From: Anthonomus grandis grandis
Lineage: Eukaryota > Arthropoda > Insecta > Coleoptera > Curculionidae
Reading direction: 5' to 3'
Length of the DNA stretch: 64,000 nt
NCBI RefSeq assembly: GCF_022605725.1
Contig: NC_065546.1
Coordinates: 23,184,227 to 23,248,226 of the forward strand
Part shown: piece after piece, positions 23,724 to 34,260 of the stretch
Numbering within the stretch: the first letter of the stretch is position 1
How the letters are laid out: the number at the start of each line of letters is the position of its first letter
The notes under the pieces: model-generated
Databases searched by the model: none
The model's input: the letters and a program-made list of their open reading frames with translations, nothing else
What the model was told of the DNA's origin: nothing
Program-made: the position numbers and the translations under genes

Positions 23724-23935
23724 GGACGGGTTAAACCGGCAGTTGACCGGCAGCACGGTGGGTATATACCTGCCTAGCAGTCGTGTGGCCCTGGGTTTGA
23801 GTTCCAGACTTGGCATGGTCGTTTGTGATGTCCGATTTAGTTTAAATACTAAAAAATTATAGAGGCTTTTCGTGACTACATGTGCTCAGGACGAGGTCAA
23901 TAAATGAAGTAAAAAAAATTAAAAATAAATTCAAA
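23724..23935 (+). mobile_element. SINE candidate with tRNA-like promoter
   Basis: A block much less AT-rich than its surroundings carries a B-box-like GGTTTGAGTTCC at 23794-23805 and a weaker A-box-like CGGCAGCACGGTGG about 35 bases upstream. It ends in an A-rich tail (about 23905-23935). This layout fits a tRNA-derived SINE transcribed by RNA polymerase III. It lies between the integrase and reverse transcriptase of the BEL element, where RNase H is missing. No second copy was noticed in the window. Confidence 0.5.
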
Positions 23936-23949
23936 AGTTATGTACTTTT

Positions 23950-25800
23950 CTATTGCATTATTTGTTCAGTAGCAAATGCACAGTGTAATTTTAAATAAAT
24001 TGTTAAATAAGTAATTTTGCAAAAAGCGTTCGCACAAAAGTTTTGATAAAAACCCCAAGGGATTGAAACATCTAGCAACCTCGGATAATATGTCACGTTT
24101 TGAGTAAGACCTGTCTTGTGGCTGTATCCAATAACAAGTGTCAGTACTTGAGATCCAGTAAAGTCCCAAAAATTGTACAGAACTGAACTCTTTGTCAAAA
24201 TCAAATGAATTTATTAATAAATGATCCTTGGGTAATTCCAAGAGTAAACCTGAATCGTTGCTAGTAAACTTTCTCAGCTCAAAACCACCTAATTTTAGTA
24301 GTTTTATTAATTGATTACGTAATTGAACAGCCATGGTTAATGTTTCACATGAACAATCATCGACAAAAATATCCCGCTTAAGCACCTTAGCGGCCAGTCG
24401 AAGATGTTCTTCATCTGCAACTAGCTGCAATATGACAATTATGGAGAACTAGAAATACTAAAAGTAACCCTTTTTAAGTGGTAATATTTTGTTTCATCTT
24501 TCGGAGAAAATCTTCATAGCATTCTTTGTTAATCAGTATGTATTTTGGATACAAGAATTTGAGTAAGCATAATCTTGATGTTATATATGAAAGCAATAGG
24601 ATTAGCTCTAAAGTTTAGAAAAATGGAAAAAATATCCGTTCACAACTTAGGGCCAGCTAATAGTTTATCGTTTAGAGATGTATTTTGTAACTTTGCACTG
24701 GCATTGAAAACAATTCGAATTTTGTCAACCTTGGCCACGCAGTGATGTGGAATATAGTAACAATTATTTTTGTTTTGTGATAGTAGCGGTACAACTTCTA
24801 AAACATCATTTTCCAAATATTCCTTAATAATTTTGGAATATTGAGAATAGATATGTGGGTTGAGAATTAATCGTTTTTTTTAAAGAATGAAAACGTTTAA
24901 GTGCGACTAAACGGGAGCTTTCGGTTTCAAATTCTGATACATTATCTTTAAAGGGTAATTGGACCATATATCGTCCGTTTTGATTTCTATCTTGGTGAAC
25001 TGAATTGCGACTTTGGGATTTCTTCAATCTCTCAAAAGCGTTTTATAGATTGATCAAGTGACAACGCATCCATTTCGTCGAAAAATGAAGAAAATAGCGA
25101 GGTGCTGGATTGATTAGGTATTTTAGCAACACATTTTCCCATAACAACATAACCAAAGATTGTATTAATAGCTATAGGCACATCAGCATCTGTAAACAAT
25201 CGGCCATTCTGCAAAATATTAGTAGAAACTTCTGAACCCAAAACATATCCACGGGCGAGGGCTGCATAAATTTAGGATCCGAAAGAGGAGCAGATGATAG
25301 ATAAGAAACGTCAAAATTTTAAATTATTTCGTTGGGCATATCAGAACAGATCTGATCCAAAATTACGGCCTTAGTATTTACAAAAAGTTTCGTCTTTCTC
25401 ACAGGTCTCAACGTGCAAGTGATAGCACCACTAGAAAGTAACTTCTTTAATATTTCTCAAACCACATATAGAAAGAGACAAATCATATCGCGGCAGACCT
25501 AATTTTTATAGCATTTTTTAGAAATATAACTGCTTTGGCTACCACACATCAAGCGTATGCGAATATTTTGATAAATGCCTCGTGAATCCATAATTTCTAT
25601 TAAAGCGGTGCTAAGAATAACTGAGGCACTGGAAGATGAGAGAAATAATGAGACTTAAGATTGCTTTGAGGTTGAGATGACTATAGTTGATTTGGATGCG
25701 AAATATTAGCGTCTTGAGGAATGTGATTATTTTGTGAAGAAGAGGGGCCTATGATCTCTATGCTAGAATTAACAGGAGAAACTAAATTTTTTTACTTATG
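23950..25800 (-). pseudogene. BEL Gag end, protease and reverse transcriptase
   Basis: Minus strand. A Gag/protease linker at 25600-25800 leads to a protease whose active site reads MCGSQS near 25540; the catalytic Asp codon of the usual DCGSQS form is replaced. GSEVSTNILQNGR and INTIFGYVVMGK follow (25032-25241), then RNQNGRYMVQLPFKDN (24824-25027). Reverse transcriptase blocks include a PHHCVAK segment, VFNASAK (about 24680), ILVSKIHTD-like remnants and FVDDCSCE (about 24350). The last is the YVDD motif with Phe in first place and both Asp residues kept. Frameshifts separate the pieces. RNase H is absent where the SINE candidate lies. Confidence 0.85.
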
Positions 25801-26091
25801 AGTCACCCTCAATGGAATGGAAATTACCCGAGTAATATTAGCAACAGAATACGAGCAACGGCGGTTGCCGACCCACGAGGACGCGCGCGATATCGGAGAA
25901 GTGCTTATGAAAATTGATACTTTACTCATCACAATCATGCAAACATTTAAGTGCATTATAACTTCCATTAGATGCATTTTCTCAATGCAAAAACTTCTTT
26001 TTACTGATTTCGTTATGTTGACACAATTAATAAAATTATGTGAAATTGAATTCGAAAAAAAAGATATATAAGACGTTAATTATTTAAAGGT

Positions 26092-26700
26092 TAAAAAAAA
26101 CACCGTTATTATGGTGGAAATTTTAAGATTTTCTTGGGGATGACAACTCAATATCTATATTTACTCATTATATATTCCGCTTAAAAAAGTCGACGTATTT
26201 TAAAAAGTTTTACGACAAAATTCGGTGTATTCGACAATTGGAGGGTAAAAAAACACGGTTGATAGGAGTAAAAAATTTTTATTTTTTGAGGAACGATTAT
26301 ACAATATCCAAAGATATTTACTATATATGCATTTTAAAAAAGTCGACGTATTTTACAAAACTAGATTTTTTTTACTATGGTAAATGAATAGACCAAATTC
26401 GGTATTTTCGACAACTAGAGGGTAAAAAAAACACAGTTGCTAGTGGTAAAAAAATATGATTTTTTGAGGGATCATATTACAATATCTGTAGATACTTACT
26501 GTTTATGCCTTTTAAAAAAGCCGATGTATTTTAAAAAGTTATAATTATTTTACTATGATAAAAGAAGAGAGTAAATTCGGTATGTTCGACAATTAGACGG
26601 TAAAAAAACACCGCTGATGGGGATGAAAAATTGAGATTTTTTTGATAATAACATAATAGGGGATAATATCTATAGATGCTTTCTATTAATGCCGTTTGAG
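26092..26700 (+). repeat. Tandem satellite-like repeat, ~175-bp unit
   Basis: About three and a half diverged units run head to tail. A landmark AAAAAACAC followed by C/G/A-GT or CGCTG recurs near 26094, 26249, 26427 and 26602, spacings of 155-178 bases. Each unit also carries AAAAAAGTCGACGTATTTTA (or a variant) and a TTCGACAA segment. No coding potential. Confidence 0.8.
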
Positions 26701-27110
26701 TAACACGACATAATGAAAGCTAATAAGGGACCGAATGTTCAATTTATGTACTGTATCTTAATATGCCTTATGAGGATCGTTTAGAAACAATAAATTTTCT
26801 TGTAAACTCTAAAATACTTGCACTACTATGCACCAGTCATTAATCTACTCCTAGATGTATCGACCAAGACTGGAGGTCAGCCCTAGAAAGTGTCTCCAAG
26901 ACACAGGGCAGGAAGAGTGTTCCACCTAGATATCTAAAATGAAAAGCCACTTATCTCACATGGTTCGCCTAAGCCCAATATATATACTATAAATTAGTTT
27001 ATATGTTCTATGTGTTCGAATTAGGCACAACAGTGCCGCTTTATTTTAAGATTTATTATATTATAACTATATACTAATATAATATATAATATAATAACTA
27101 TATACTATTA
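26701..27110. other. Non-coding, unclassified
   Basis: Nothing recognised, apart from a moderately GC-rich patch at 26850-26960 without any known motif. Confidence 0.4.
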
Positions 27111-27122
27111 CCTATATATATA

Positions 27123-27158
<36 letters not shown>

Positions 27159-27165
27159 TATAATT
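27111..27165. repeat. (TA)n microsatellite
   Basis: A nearly pure alternating TA run, preceded by related TA-rich imperfect repeats from about 27050. Confidence 0.9.
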
Positions 27166-27712
27166 TATAGTATATTTTAACTGAACGCTAACATGTATAT
27201 ACTTTGTTGCAAATGATTTTACGACATGGATTATGTATAAAAGTATAAATAATGAAAACATTATTAGATGTTATCAGATTCATTTTTTTTATAATAAAAA
27301 ATCTGTTCTACTTTTGAAAACTTAATTATTTTTATATTATTTTGTATAATATATTTAATGACAACAACAATAAAAAATTATTAAATATTTCTTCTTTGCC
27401 TTCTTTACTTGTAATCAACTAAGTCTATAATAATACATCAAGATTCAAGATAAATTTTCACCGGTTTTGCTACTTTGGACATTTGACAAAAAAATGCATT
27501 TGATAGCTTACCGGATTCCTAAATTCTAATGTATTTAATTGATATATAAATATGCTCGAAAATTTGATGAAATACTTTATTACTTACACAGTGCATTCAC
27601 GATGAAAGAAACAAATTCATTTACAATTCAGGTATTTTTTTCTTCTTTTATTTTTCGGACAGGTCAATTAGCATTGTCAAACGCGCGTTTTTTTCAATCC
27701 AAATTTTCTATA

Positions 27713-28862
27713 CAGGGTATTTCAAGTAGAAACTGTGGCGTCAAAATTCATTTTCTTGAATGGAACACCCTATTTATCATGACAGTTTACAATTCTAGGA
27801 TATATTCTGAATACTCTTTGTATAGCATATCATATGCCTAAAATAGGCGATGTGTCAAGTTGGACGTAATAGACTAATCAAACATAAGACATTAAAAAAT
27901 AAAAGTTTATACAATATTTATTGCAAATGATGTTTAATTTGGTGTCCATTTACTTTAATGCATTTTTGCAGTCGGTAAACAACTTTCAATTGCACTAATT
28001 TATTGCTTTAAATTATCAACATTGTTTGGTCTATTGATGTTTTACACTTTAGCCTTTAAACAGCCCCATAAGAAAAAAAAGTCCTCTTCGTCCAATCTAT
28101 CTGTTAGGAAAAGTTGCATCAAGAAATTGTCGAACAGCGATGGCAAAGCGGTGAGGTGCCTCGTCTTGTTGAAACAATGGGTCGTATTAATAAAGTGAAA
28201 CACATGCTTTTACTCTATCTCTTTCTTTTTTTGTTGCATTAAAGTGGAATGTGTTTATCTCAAAACATTTAAGCAAAAGCATGTGTTTCTGTTTTATTCA
28301 TATGAGCCAATATCGTTACTAGGTATGTCAGCCTCTCGTAAAAAAAACTGTAAAAACTGTAGCAAGTCCAAGTAGTGCTCTGCGTTTAATGTTTCTTTGA
28401 AAAAAATCGCAATACGAAATAATATAAAAAAATTATGTTGTCGTCATAGTTTTTACTTAAGACACGCTGTAACCAAAATTTTTATTGAAAATGAACGCAT
28501 TAAATCAAATGGACAACAAATTAAATATTAGTTGTAATTAACATTAGTAAATCTGTAATAAATTTTTATAATTATATTGAAATACCTTGCATAAGACTAA
28601 ATATTAGCGAAATGATTCACATATATACATATAAAGAGTCATATCTTCAGCAACCTTTTAATTAAATATATTTTATTTAGATAAATGTTTTAATTTCATA
28701 TGTTTCGTTAGTCTGTTACGTCATATTTGACAAACCATTCACTTTAGGCATTCGGTTTGCTATACACAAAGTATTCAGAATATATCATAGAGTTGTAAAA
28801 GGTTATAGTATACATTTAAAAAAATGAATGTTGATGCCATAGTTTTTCCCTAAGGCACCCTG
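27713..28862 (-). mobile_element. Deleted mariner-type element, TA-flanked
   Basis: Terminal inverted repeats start CAGGGTATTTCAAG at 27713 and end as the reverse complement of CAGGGTGCCTTAGG at 28862, with TA on both sides. The similarity runs inward about 150 bp (including TATATTCTGAATAC). Inside, the minus strand at about 28020-28200 carries LFQQDEAPHRFAIAVRQFLD and an IGRRG block joined directly to FFLMGLFKG, so the segment with the third catalytic Asp is deleted. It was probably of the DD41D (rosa) group and is inactive. Confidence 0.8.
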
Positions 28863-28965
28863 TATAGAAATAATAAAAATAAAATAGAAAAAAGGAAAAA
28901 AACACCTGAATTTTAAATGATTTTGTTCCTTTCCTCGTAAATGCACTGTATTAATAAAAACAGAA

Positions 28966-29724
28966 TCGAGGAACTAGAAATAGCAAATTGCTTACGCAAT
29001 ATCGTGCACAGCATCACCAAATAAAGTGAGTTATATTTTCTCGTATTGAAGCAGGCCCTGGTCTCGAGGTATTGGAAGACTATGTAAGAAGAAAATAATA
29101 CAGATTTACTTTACCCCAAGAAACACACAGCTTTATCTAAGTAGTTAAAAGATCTGTTATATCCCACTAAGCCTGTCTTCCAATGATGGGACTAATTTAG
29201 AAACAGAAAAGGATTATTGAGAGGGAAGAAAATAAAAATTAGCGGCAAAACGGCTACATGAAAATTATACACATATTCTTAATATCGCCTATATAGATGC
29301 CAAAGCGTCTAACAAATTGTTGCTACTTAACGCTGTAGTAATATATATTTTAATGATTTTTACCTTATTTAAAAAAAATGGAAACACATCAACATTTTTT
29401 TTTAGAAATAAATAGCAGGATTGTTAGTCTTTGTTAAATGGCTTTTTTTATTCCTTTGTTTTCAATCTTTATAAATGAACCATAATTGTTTTCAACACAC
29501 CATAGACAAATAATATACCCATAGATATTATAAAAATCAAAATTTTACTTAAAATTTATTATAAAAATTAAAATTACTCTAAAGTGGCGAGGAATAAGAC
29601 CCAATGGTAAATATGTTTTTTATCGAAAATGAGCTCCTCTATCACATCCTTCAATTTATTACTGTTGAGACATCTTGTATATTACTTACGATATATCATG
29701 TTAAATTTATATATATTTTTTAAG
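28966..29724. other. FRMD8 intron, nothing recognised
   Basis: No transposon domain or host exon was recognised before the acceptor at 29724. Short AT-rich frames only. Confidence 0.45.
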
Positions 29725-29863
29725 AGATCAACGGATTTTAGAACTTCTTTATGAAGAATGTAAATATAATATCTTGAATGGAAGGTATCCATCAGAAATA
29801 CCTCATCTTGTTATGCTGGGAGGCATACAGGCCAGAGAAGAGCTTGGTCCTTACAACCCGCAG
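29725..29863 (+). CDS. FRMD8: FRMD8/Bili exon, FERM F2 lobe
   Basis: A 139-base exon with no ORF of notable size, recognised by similarity. The acceptor TTTTTAAG precedes it and the donor CAG|GTAAAT follows. Joined to the two bases left by the previous exon, it reads Lys, then DQRILELLYEECKYNILNGR and ends EELGPYNPQ. FRMD8 has a VLRLLYEEAKGNVL...RYP...QLGPYQPG arrangement at the same distance from the RNIFF motif; the length between the two motifs is identical to the vertebrate protein as I recall it. It leaves in phase 0. This is part of the helical F2 lobe. Confidence 0.88.
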
Positions 29864-30309
29864 GTAAATAGGTAGAGACATACATATTGCTATAAAAACA
29901 ATCACTACTAGTAAGTAGAGGAATGTAATAATATTTAGAACTGGATTTTAAGTCCCTATTAATTATTATATGTACTTTATATAGATCTTTCTATTTAATT
30001 TAATTTTTGAATTTAAAGAAATATTTATAAAAAAAGTTCTAATATTTTTATTTCCTGCAAAAAGATAGAATTTATGGCTACATCTTGACATCTAACAAGA
30101 TCTTGTCGTTCATCAATATTGTAACCTAAATCAGGAGCACACATACTCCAGAAATACTATTTTATGTCAAGAATAAACTTTTTATTGACAACATCAAAAC
30201 CTTGTGAAAAACCGTATGACTCGCGTTTACTGCCGTTTAATTCTTTTCAAGATAAACAACAAAACTGATGAAAAAGGTCATGAAACGCGGCAACCCTTGC
30301 AACAATTTA

Positions 30310-30540
30310 GAAATGTTTTGAATTTTCTACACTGTTTTTTCTGATGGCAACCAATATTTGAAAGAAAATACTGATATTCAAGTCTCGCAAGTATACAAAT
30401 TCTAATAAATAATTTAGATTGCGGCCCAAATAGGGTCTACTAAAATCTCGATATGATAGGTAAAAATAAAAAAACTAAACATAAGCAGAAAAAACACCAA
30501 ACTTAACTAAGACGAGCAAAACAGTACAAAAAATATGAAA
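30310..30540. repeat. Gypsy LTR/leader-like repeat, copy 1
   Basis: This segment is a diverged direct copy of 34012-34200. Both contain TTTTCTA-C/T-A-CTGTTTTT-like and CTGATGG segments, then a GGTAAAAATAA / GGTGAAAATAA block before ACTAAAC. The copies flank a minus-strand gypsy Gag-protease remnant and may be its LTRs or leader; only about 180 bp match. Confidence 0.45.
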
Positions 30541-30789
30541 ATATTTAACGTATTTAAATTTTCAAACAACACTCCCTGGGTCAACGGTGTCAACGGTAAG
30601 TCATGATAGGTGGACTGTATTTTCGATTTTTATCTGAGTCCGGTGTAAAAAAACCGACAGAATTCCCCTTTATATCATAACATGATTTCATTTTGTAACT
30701 TTCTAGGTGAAGTTTATCCCGTGCCTCTTTATCGACCATTTGCAAACGCTCTTATATATTTTATTTTTCCAGTAGATTAGAAGAATGAT

Positions 30790-30799
30790 ATACCAACAA

Positions 30800-30858
<59 letters not shown>

Positions 30859-30925
30859 GTATATATATATGTATATATGTATATGTATATATATATTATA
30901 TGTATATATATATATATATATGCAA
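30790..30925. repeat. (TA)n/(GTATA)n microsatellite
   Basis: A long alternating TA run grading into TATG-containing variants. Reverse-strand frames here encode only Ile/Tyr repeats and are not genes. Confidence 0.9.
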
Positions 30926-30939
30926 GAATGCAAGAAGAC

Positions 30940-31565
30940 TTTTTGAAGAGACCAATCTAGCAAACCCTTATGCAAAGTTTCAAAAAATTTTAATAAGCAA
31001 AGAAGAGGTATTTGTGCAGATCTTCATGAAGATAAATACCACAACTGGAAGAAAACATGGAGAAACTATACTATATGGTCAAGGAATTCTTCCAACAAAG
31101 ACGTTATACAGGGTGTCTCACGACGAATAGACGTTTAATGGTTGAAATGGACCAGATAGGCTTGATGGGAAAATACATGGACAATATTTTAGATACTGCT
31201 ATTGGTTTAACTAAATTCTAAGTATGATAAAATTATTTTTTTTATAATCGATAATAATAATTGTTATTGGTTTAACTTCATCGTTATATTAAATAAAAGT
31301 TTAGATAAAAAGGTAATGTTAACGTGTCCGACTTTGTATATATGGTTGTGAGATTGATGATGAAACGACAAAAAAAAAATTCTTGTATTCGGCTGTACGT
31401 CAGATTTGACAAAGCCTTACAAAAAATTGTTTGCTAATGGCTGGTTTTACCTGAACCGAAAATTTGGTAATTTTTCAATTACATTTAATTGAATATTTCA
31501 AGATTCGCTTATTAAAATTTTTTGAAACTTTGCACGAGGGTTTGCCAGATTGGTCTCTTTAAAAA
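30940..31565. repeat. Inverted-repeat block copied from foldback flank
   Basis: Bases 30985-31128 are an inverted copy of 33096-33270: both carry the TACCACAACTGGAAGAAAAC segment and the junction with the mariner-type end CAGGGTGTCTCACGACGAAT. In addition, 30941-30999 is repeated inverted at about 31505-31565 (GAGACCAATCTAGCAAACCC and its counterpart). The block was therefore assembled by more than one rearrangement. The frame at 30900-31130 is not a gene. Confidence 0.7.
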
Positions 31566-31677
31566 GTTATCTTACATTTTTTCTGTAAAATGTACAGGGA
31601 AGCCAATAATTAAGCCCCTTAAAATTTACATGGGATTTCCTATGTTCCGCTTGGCGACGCACCACCCGGTATATATA

Positions 31678-33119
31678 CAGGGTGTCTCACGACGAATAGA
31701 CGCGATCGATATCTCAGAAACTAATTTTTCAAAAATTTTGAAAATTTGGCAACATGGCACAGTCGATGGGGGCCACACAACTAAAATATTTTGACAGTTG
31801 TGACGTTTCCGGTTATACCGGAAGTAGGTGTCAACTTCGTTATTTTAAATGGAACACCCTATATATTTTTACATTTTTGGCTTTCACGTGAAATTCTAGG
31901 TATATTTTGTGTATAATGTCCTATACCTAAGTGTAAACGTTTTTGAGATATTTTTAATTTCATGTGAAAAACTATGTTTATAAGCCCTAACATAAGTACC
32001 GATTACTCCTTTTTAGTAGCCTTTTTTATTTATTAGATTAGTTTCAGTTTTATTTTAAAGGAAGGACCACTATAAAAGACTATTTTAATATTGTGCTTAA
32101 AAAAAGATATAGGGGGGTCAAAGCATTAAAAATTAAAATGAAAAAATCATTAAAAGTCAATTTGGAAACCCTTTATTTTTATATTTTTTTTATAAAGATA
32201 ATTAAAAATATGGTTAACTTTATATATGGTTAACTTTATATAAGGTCTTTATATCTAGTCCAAAAATTGATAGGTTCCGAAATATTGACAGTTTAAATTT
32301 GGCCTAATGTTAAAAGCCGTATAGTTGTACATGGCTCAAGAATTGTTGATTAGTTGACCATGATGGTTGTTATAGTAATCGCTACAAGCAACAGTAAGAT
32401 AATGGATTATAACAGAAAGGTGCACTTTTTAATAAATTTACACTTTTACGAAGAAAACTTAAATAGCAAGTCACTTATATATTTAATGCATATAGTCCAT
32501 TGTCTTACTGCCGCTTCTAGCGGTTACTATAACAACCGTCATGATCAACTAATCAACAATCCTTGAGCCGTGTTACTGTACGGCTTTTAATATTAGGCCA
32601 AATTTAAACTGCCAATACTTCAAAAACTATCAATTTTTGAACTAGATAACCTTATATAAAGTTAATCTTATTTTTAATTATCTTTATGAAAAAATGATAA
32701 AAATAGGGTTTTTTTTTAAATTGACTTTTAATGATTTTTTAATTTTAATTTTTAATGCTAGTTTTTGACCCCCCTGTCTCGTTTTTTTGGTTCAATATTA
32801 AAATAGTCTTTTAAAGTGGTCCTTCCTCTCAAATAAAACCAAAACTAACCAATAAATAAAGGCTTATACAGGTATAGGACATTAAAAAAAAATACACCTA
32901 GAATTTTATGTGGAAGCCAAAAATGTAAAAATATACAGGGTATTCCGTTTAAAATAACAAAGTTGAGACCTACTTCCGGTATAACCGGAAACGTCACAAC
33001 GGTCAAAATATTTTAGTTGTGTGGCCCCCATCGACTGTGCCATGTTGCCAAATTTTCAAAATTTTTGAATAATTAGTTTCCGAAATATTGATCGCGTCTA
33101 TTCGTCGTGAGACACCCTG
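31678..33119. mobile_element. Foldback element with ~0.63-0.73 kb inverted arms
   Basis: The element starts CAGGGTGTCTCACGACGAAT and ends with its exact reverse complement, between TA dinucleotides at 31676-31677 and 33120-33121. The left arm (31678-32410) and right arm (32491-33119) are inverted copies along their whole length, including GACGTTTCCGGTTATACCGG. An ~80-base loop lies at 32411-32490. There is no transposase. TA target, CAGGGTG tip and the internal ACACCCTATATAT motif tie it to the mariner-type elements nearby. It lies in an FRMD8 intron and would make a long RNA hairpin when that gene is transcribed. Confidence 0.88.
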
Positions 33120-34010
33120 TATAACGTCTTTGCTGGAAGAATTCCTTGACCATATACTTCATACAGTTTTCCATGGACTCAATCAAAATAGTTTCTCCAT
33201 GTTTTCTTCCAGTTGTGGTATTTATCTTCATGTAGATCTGCACAAACACCTCTTTAGTTTTCGTCATATGGTGTTAAGCTTTTTAAGCTGCTGAGCCTTC
33301 ATAACATCTAATCCTAATATAAAGTCATCCATAACTTCTGCTACTAATACTTGCTGCTCGAATATTATCAAGACAATGGTGATTTTAGCAGTGAGCTTGA
33401 TTCTGTATCCACCACCATGTCACACTCACTGCCACATATTTTTCCCGGTACTACCAAGCTTTCTCCATGATGTGGCAGCCGGTTAGCAGCAGCAATTCTT
33501 ATACGGGGGTTTGGTAGCACCCAGCCAGATTAACCTCATAAAGTTTTCCTGATTCCTTGAGGCTGTCTGATGTCTTTCCTCATTACGATTTCAACATCGG
33601 GATGATCTTTAGAGTACGGTTGGTATCTGGATCTTAAACTCCGTCAAGCAGCCAACTGTTGAATACTTTTATCTTAAATTTTAATTGGGTCCGGTATATT
33701 TGTTGTAGAAGGGCTTCACTGTATCTCATCTCTAAGGTACGCATCAGTATGTCGAAATTAAGCTGATCTTCAGATGACAGCATTCTTAGTATTTCTGTAG
33801 CTTCTCGTTTCAGACATAGCTTAAGAGTGATTACTTTTCTTCGTTATCTCAGCGATTTTTCCTAGTAGCGGCCTTGAACTGATTTAAGCAAGTACGCCAT
33901 ACTTATTTGCCGTTGAATGTTGGTGGCTTTGTTTTCATCGTTATTTGCATTCCAGAATCAGGACGAAGGGCATGCTTTACTCTCATCTACAGTTCTTGCA
34001 TCTTGCATGT
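33120..34010 (-). pseudogene. Gypsy Gag and protease remnant
   Basis: Minus strand from 34010: a Gag block with KPPTFNGK, W/CLNQFKAATRKNR and EATEILRMLSSEDQLNFD (about 33650-33930), then EMRYSEALLQQIYRTQLK. The protease end at 33280-33400 has a KITIVLIIFEQQVLVAEVMD-like strand pattern and LGLDVMKA. A similar protease tail occurs at 39940-40010. Reverse transcriptase and integrase are absent. Frameshifts are present. Confidence 0.7.
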
Positions 34011-34260
34011 TTAGAATTTTCTATATTGTTTTTGCTGATGGAGACCAAGAACTTTAGGAGAATATCGATAATTCAAGCAAGTATATAAATCTTAGAAAAT
34101 TTGAACGAGAAGGATTTCCAATAATAGAACATAAGAAATCTATATTGGGGTCCTCAAACAAGATGAACTGGACATTATAGGTGAAAATAATAAACTAAAC
34201 GTAAGTAGAACTTTAAATAAACTTCTACAAATAGCTTAAACAGTTCTAAGTCAGATAAAG
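34011..34260. repeat. Gypsy LTR/leader-like repeat, copy 2
   Basis: Direct diverged copy of 30310-30540, placed where the 5' end of the minus-strand gypsy should be. A third, inverted copy of part of it lies at 38360-38480, sharing a CTCAAACAAGATGAAC segment with this one. Confidence 0.45.

Noticed and set aside
30703..30975. 90-codon minus-strand frame rich in Ile and Tyr
   Set aside because: It is a translation of the TA microsatellite.
30900..33294. Frames sharing an INTTTGRKHGET segment, which looked like a conserved protein
   Set aside because: The conservation comes from an inverted DNA duplication around the foldback element, and both strands are equally open.
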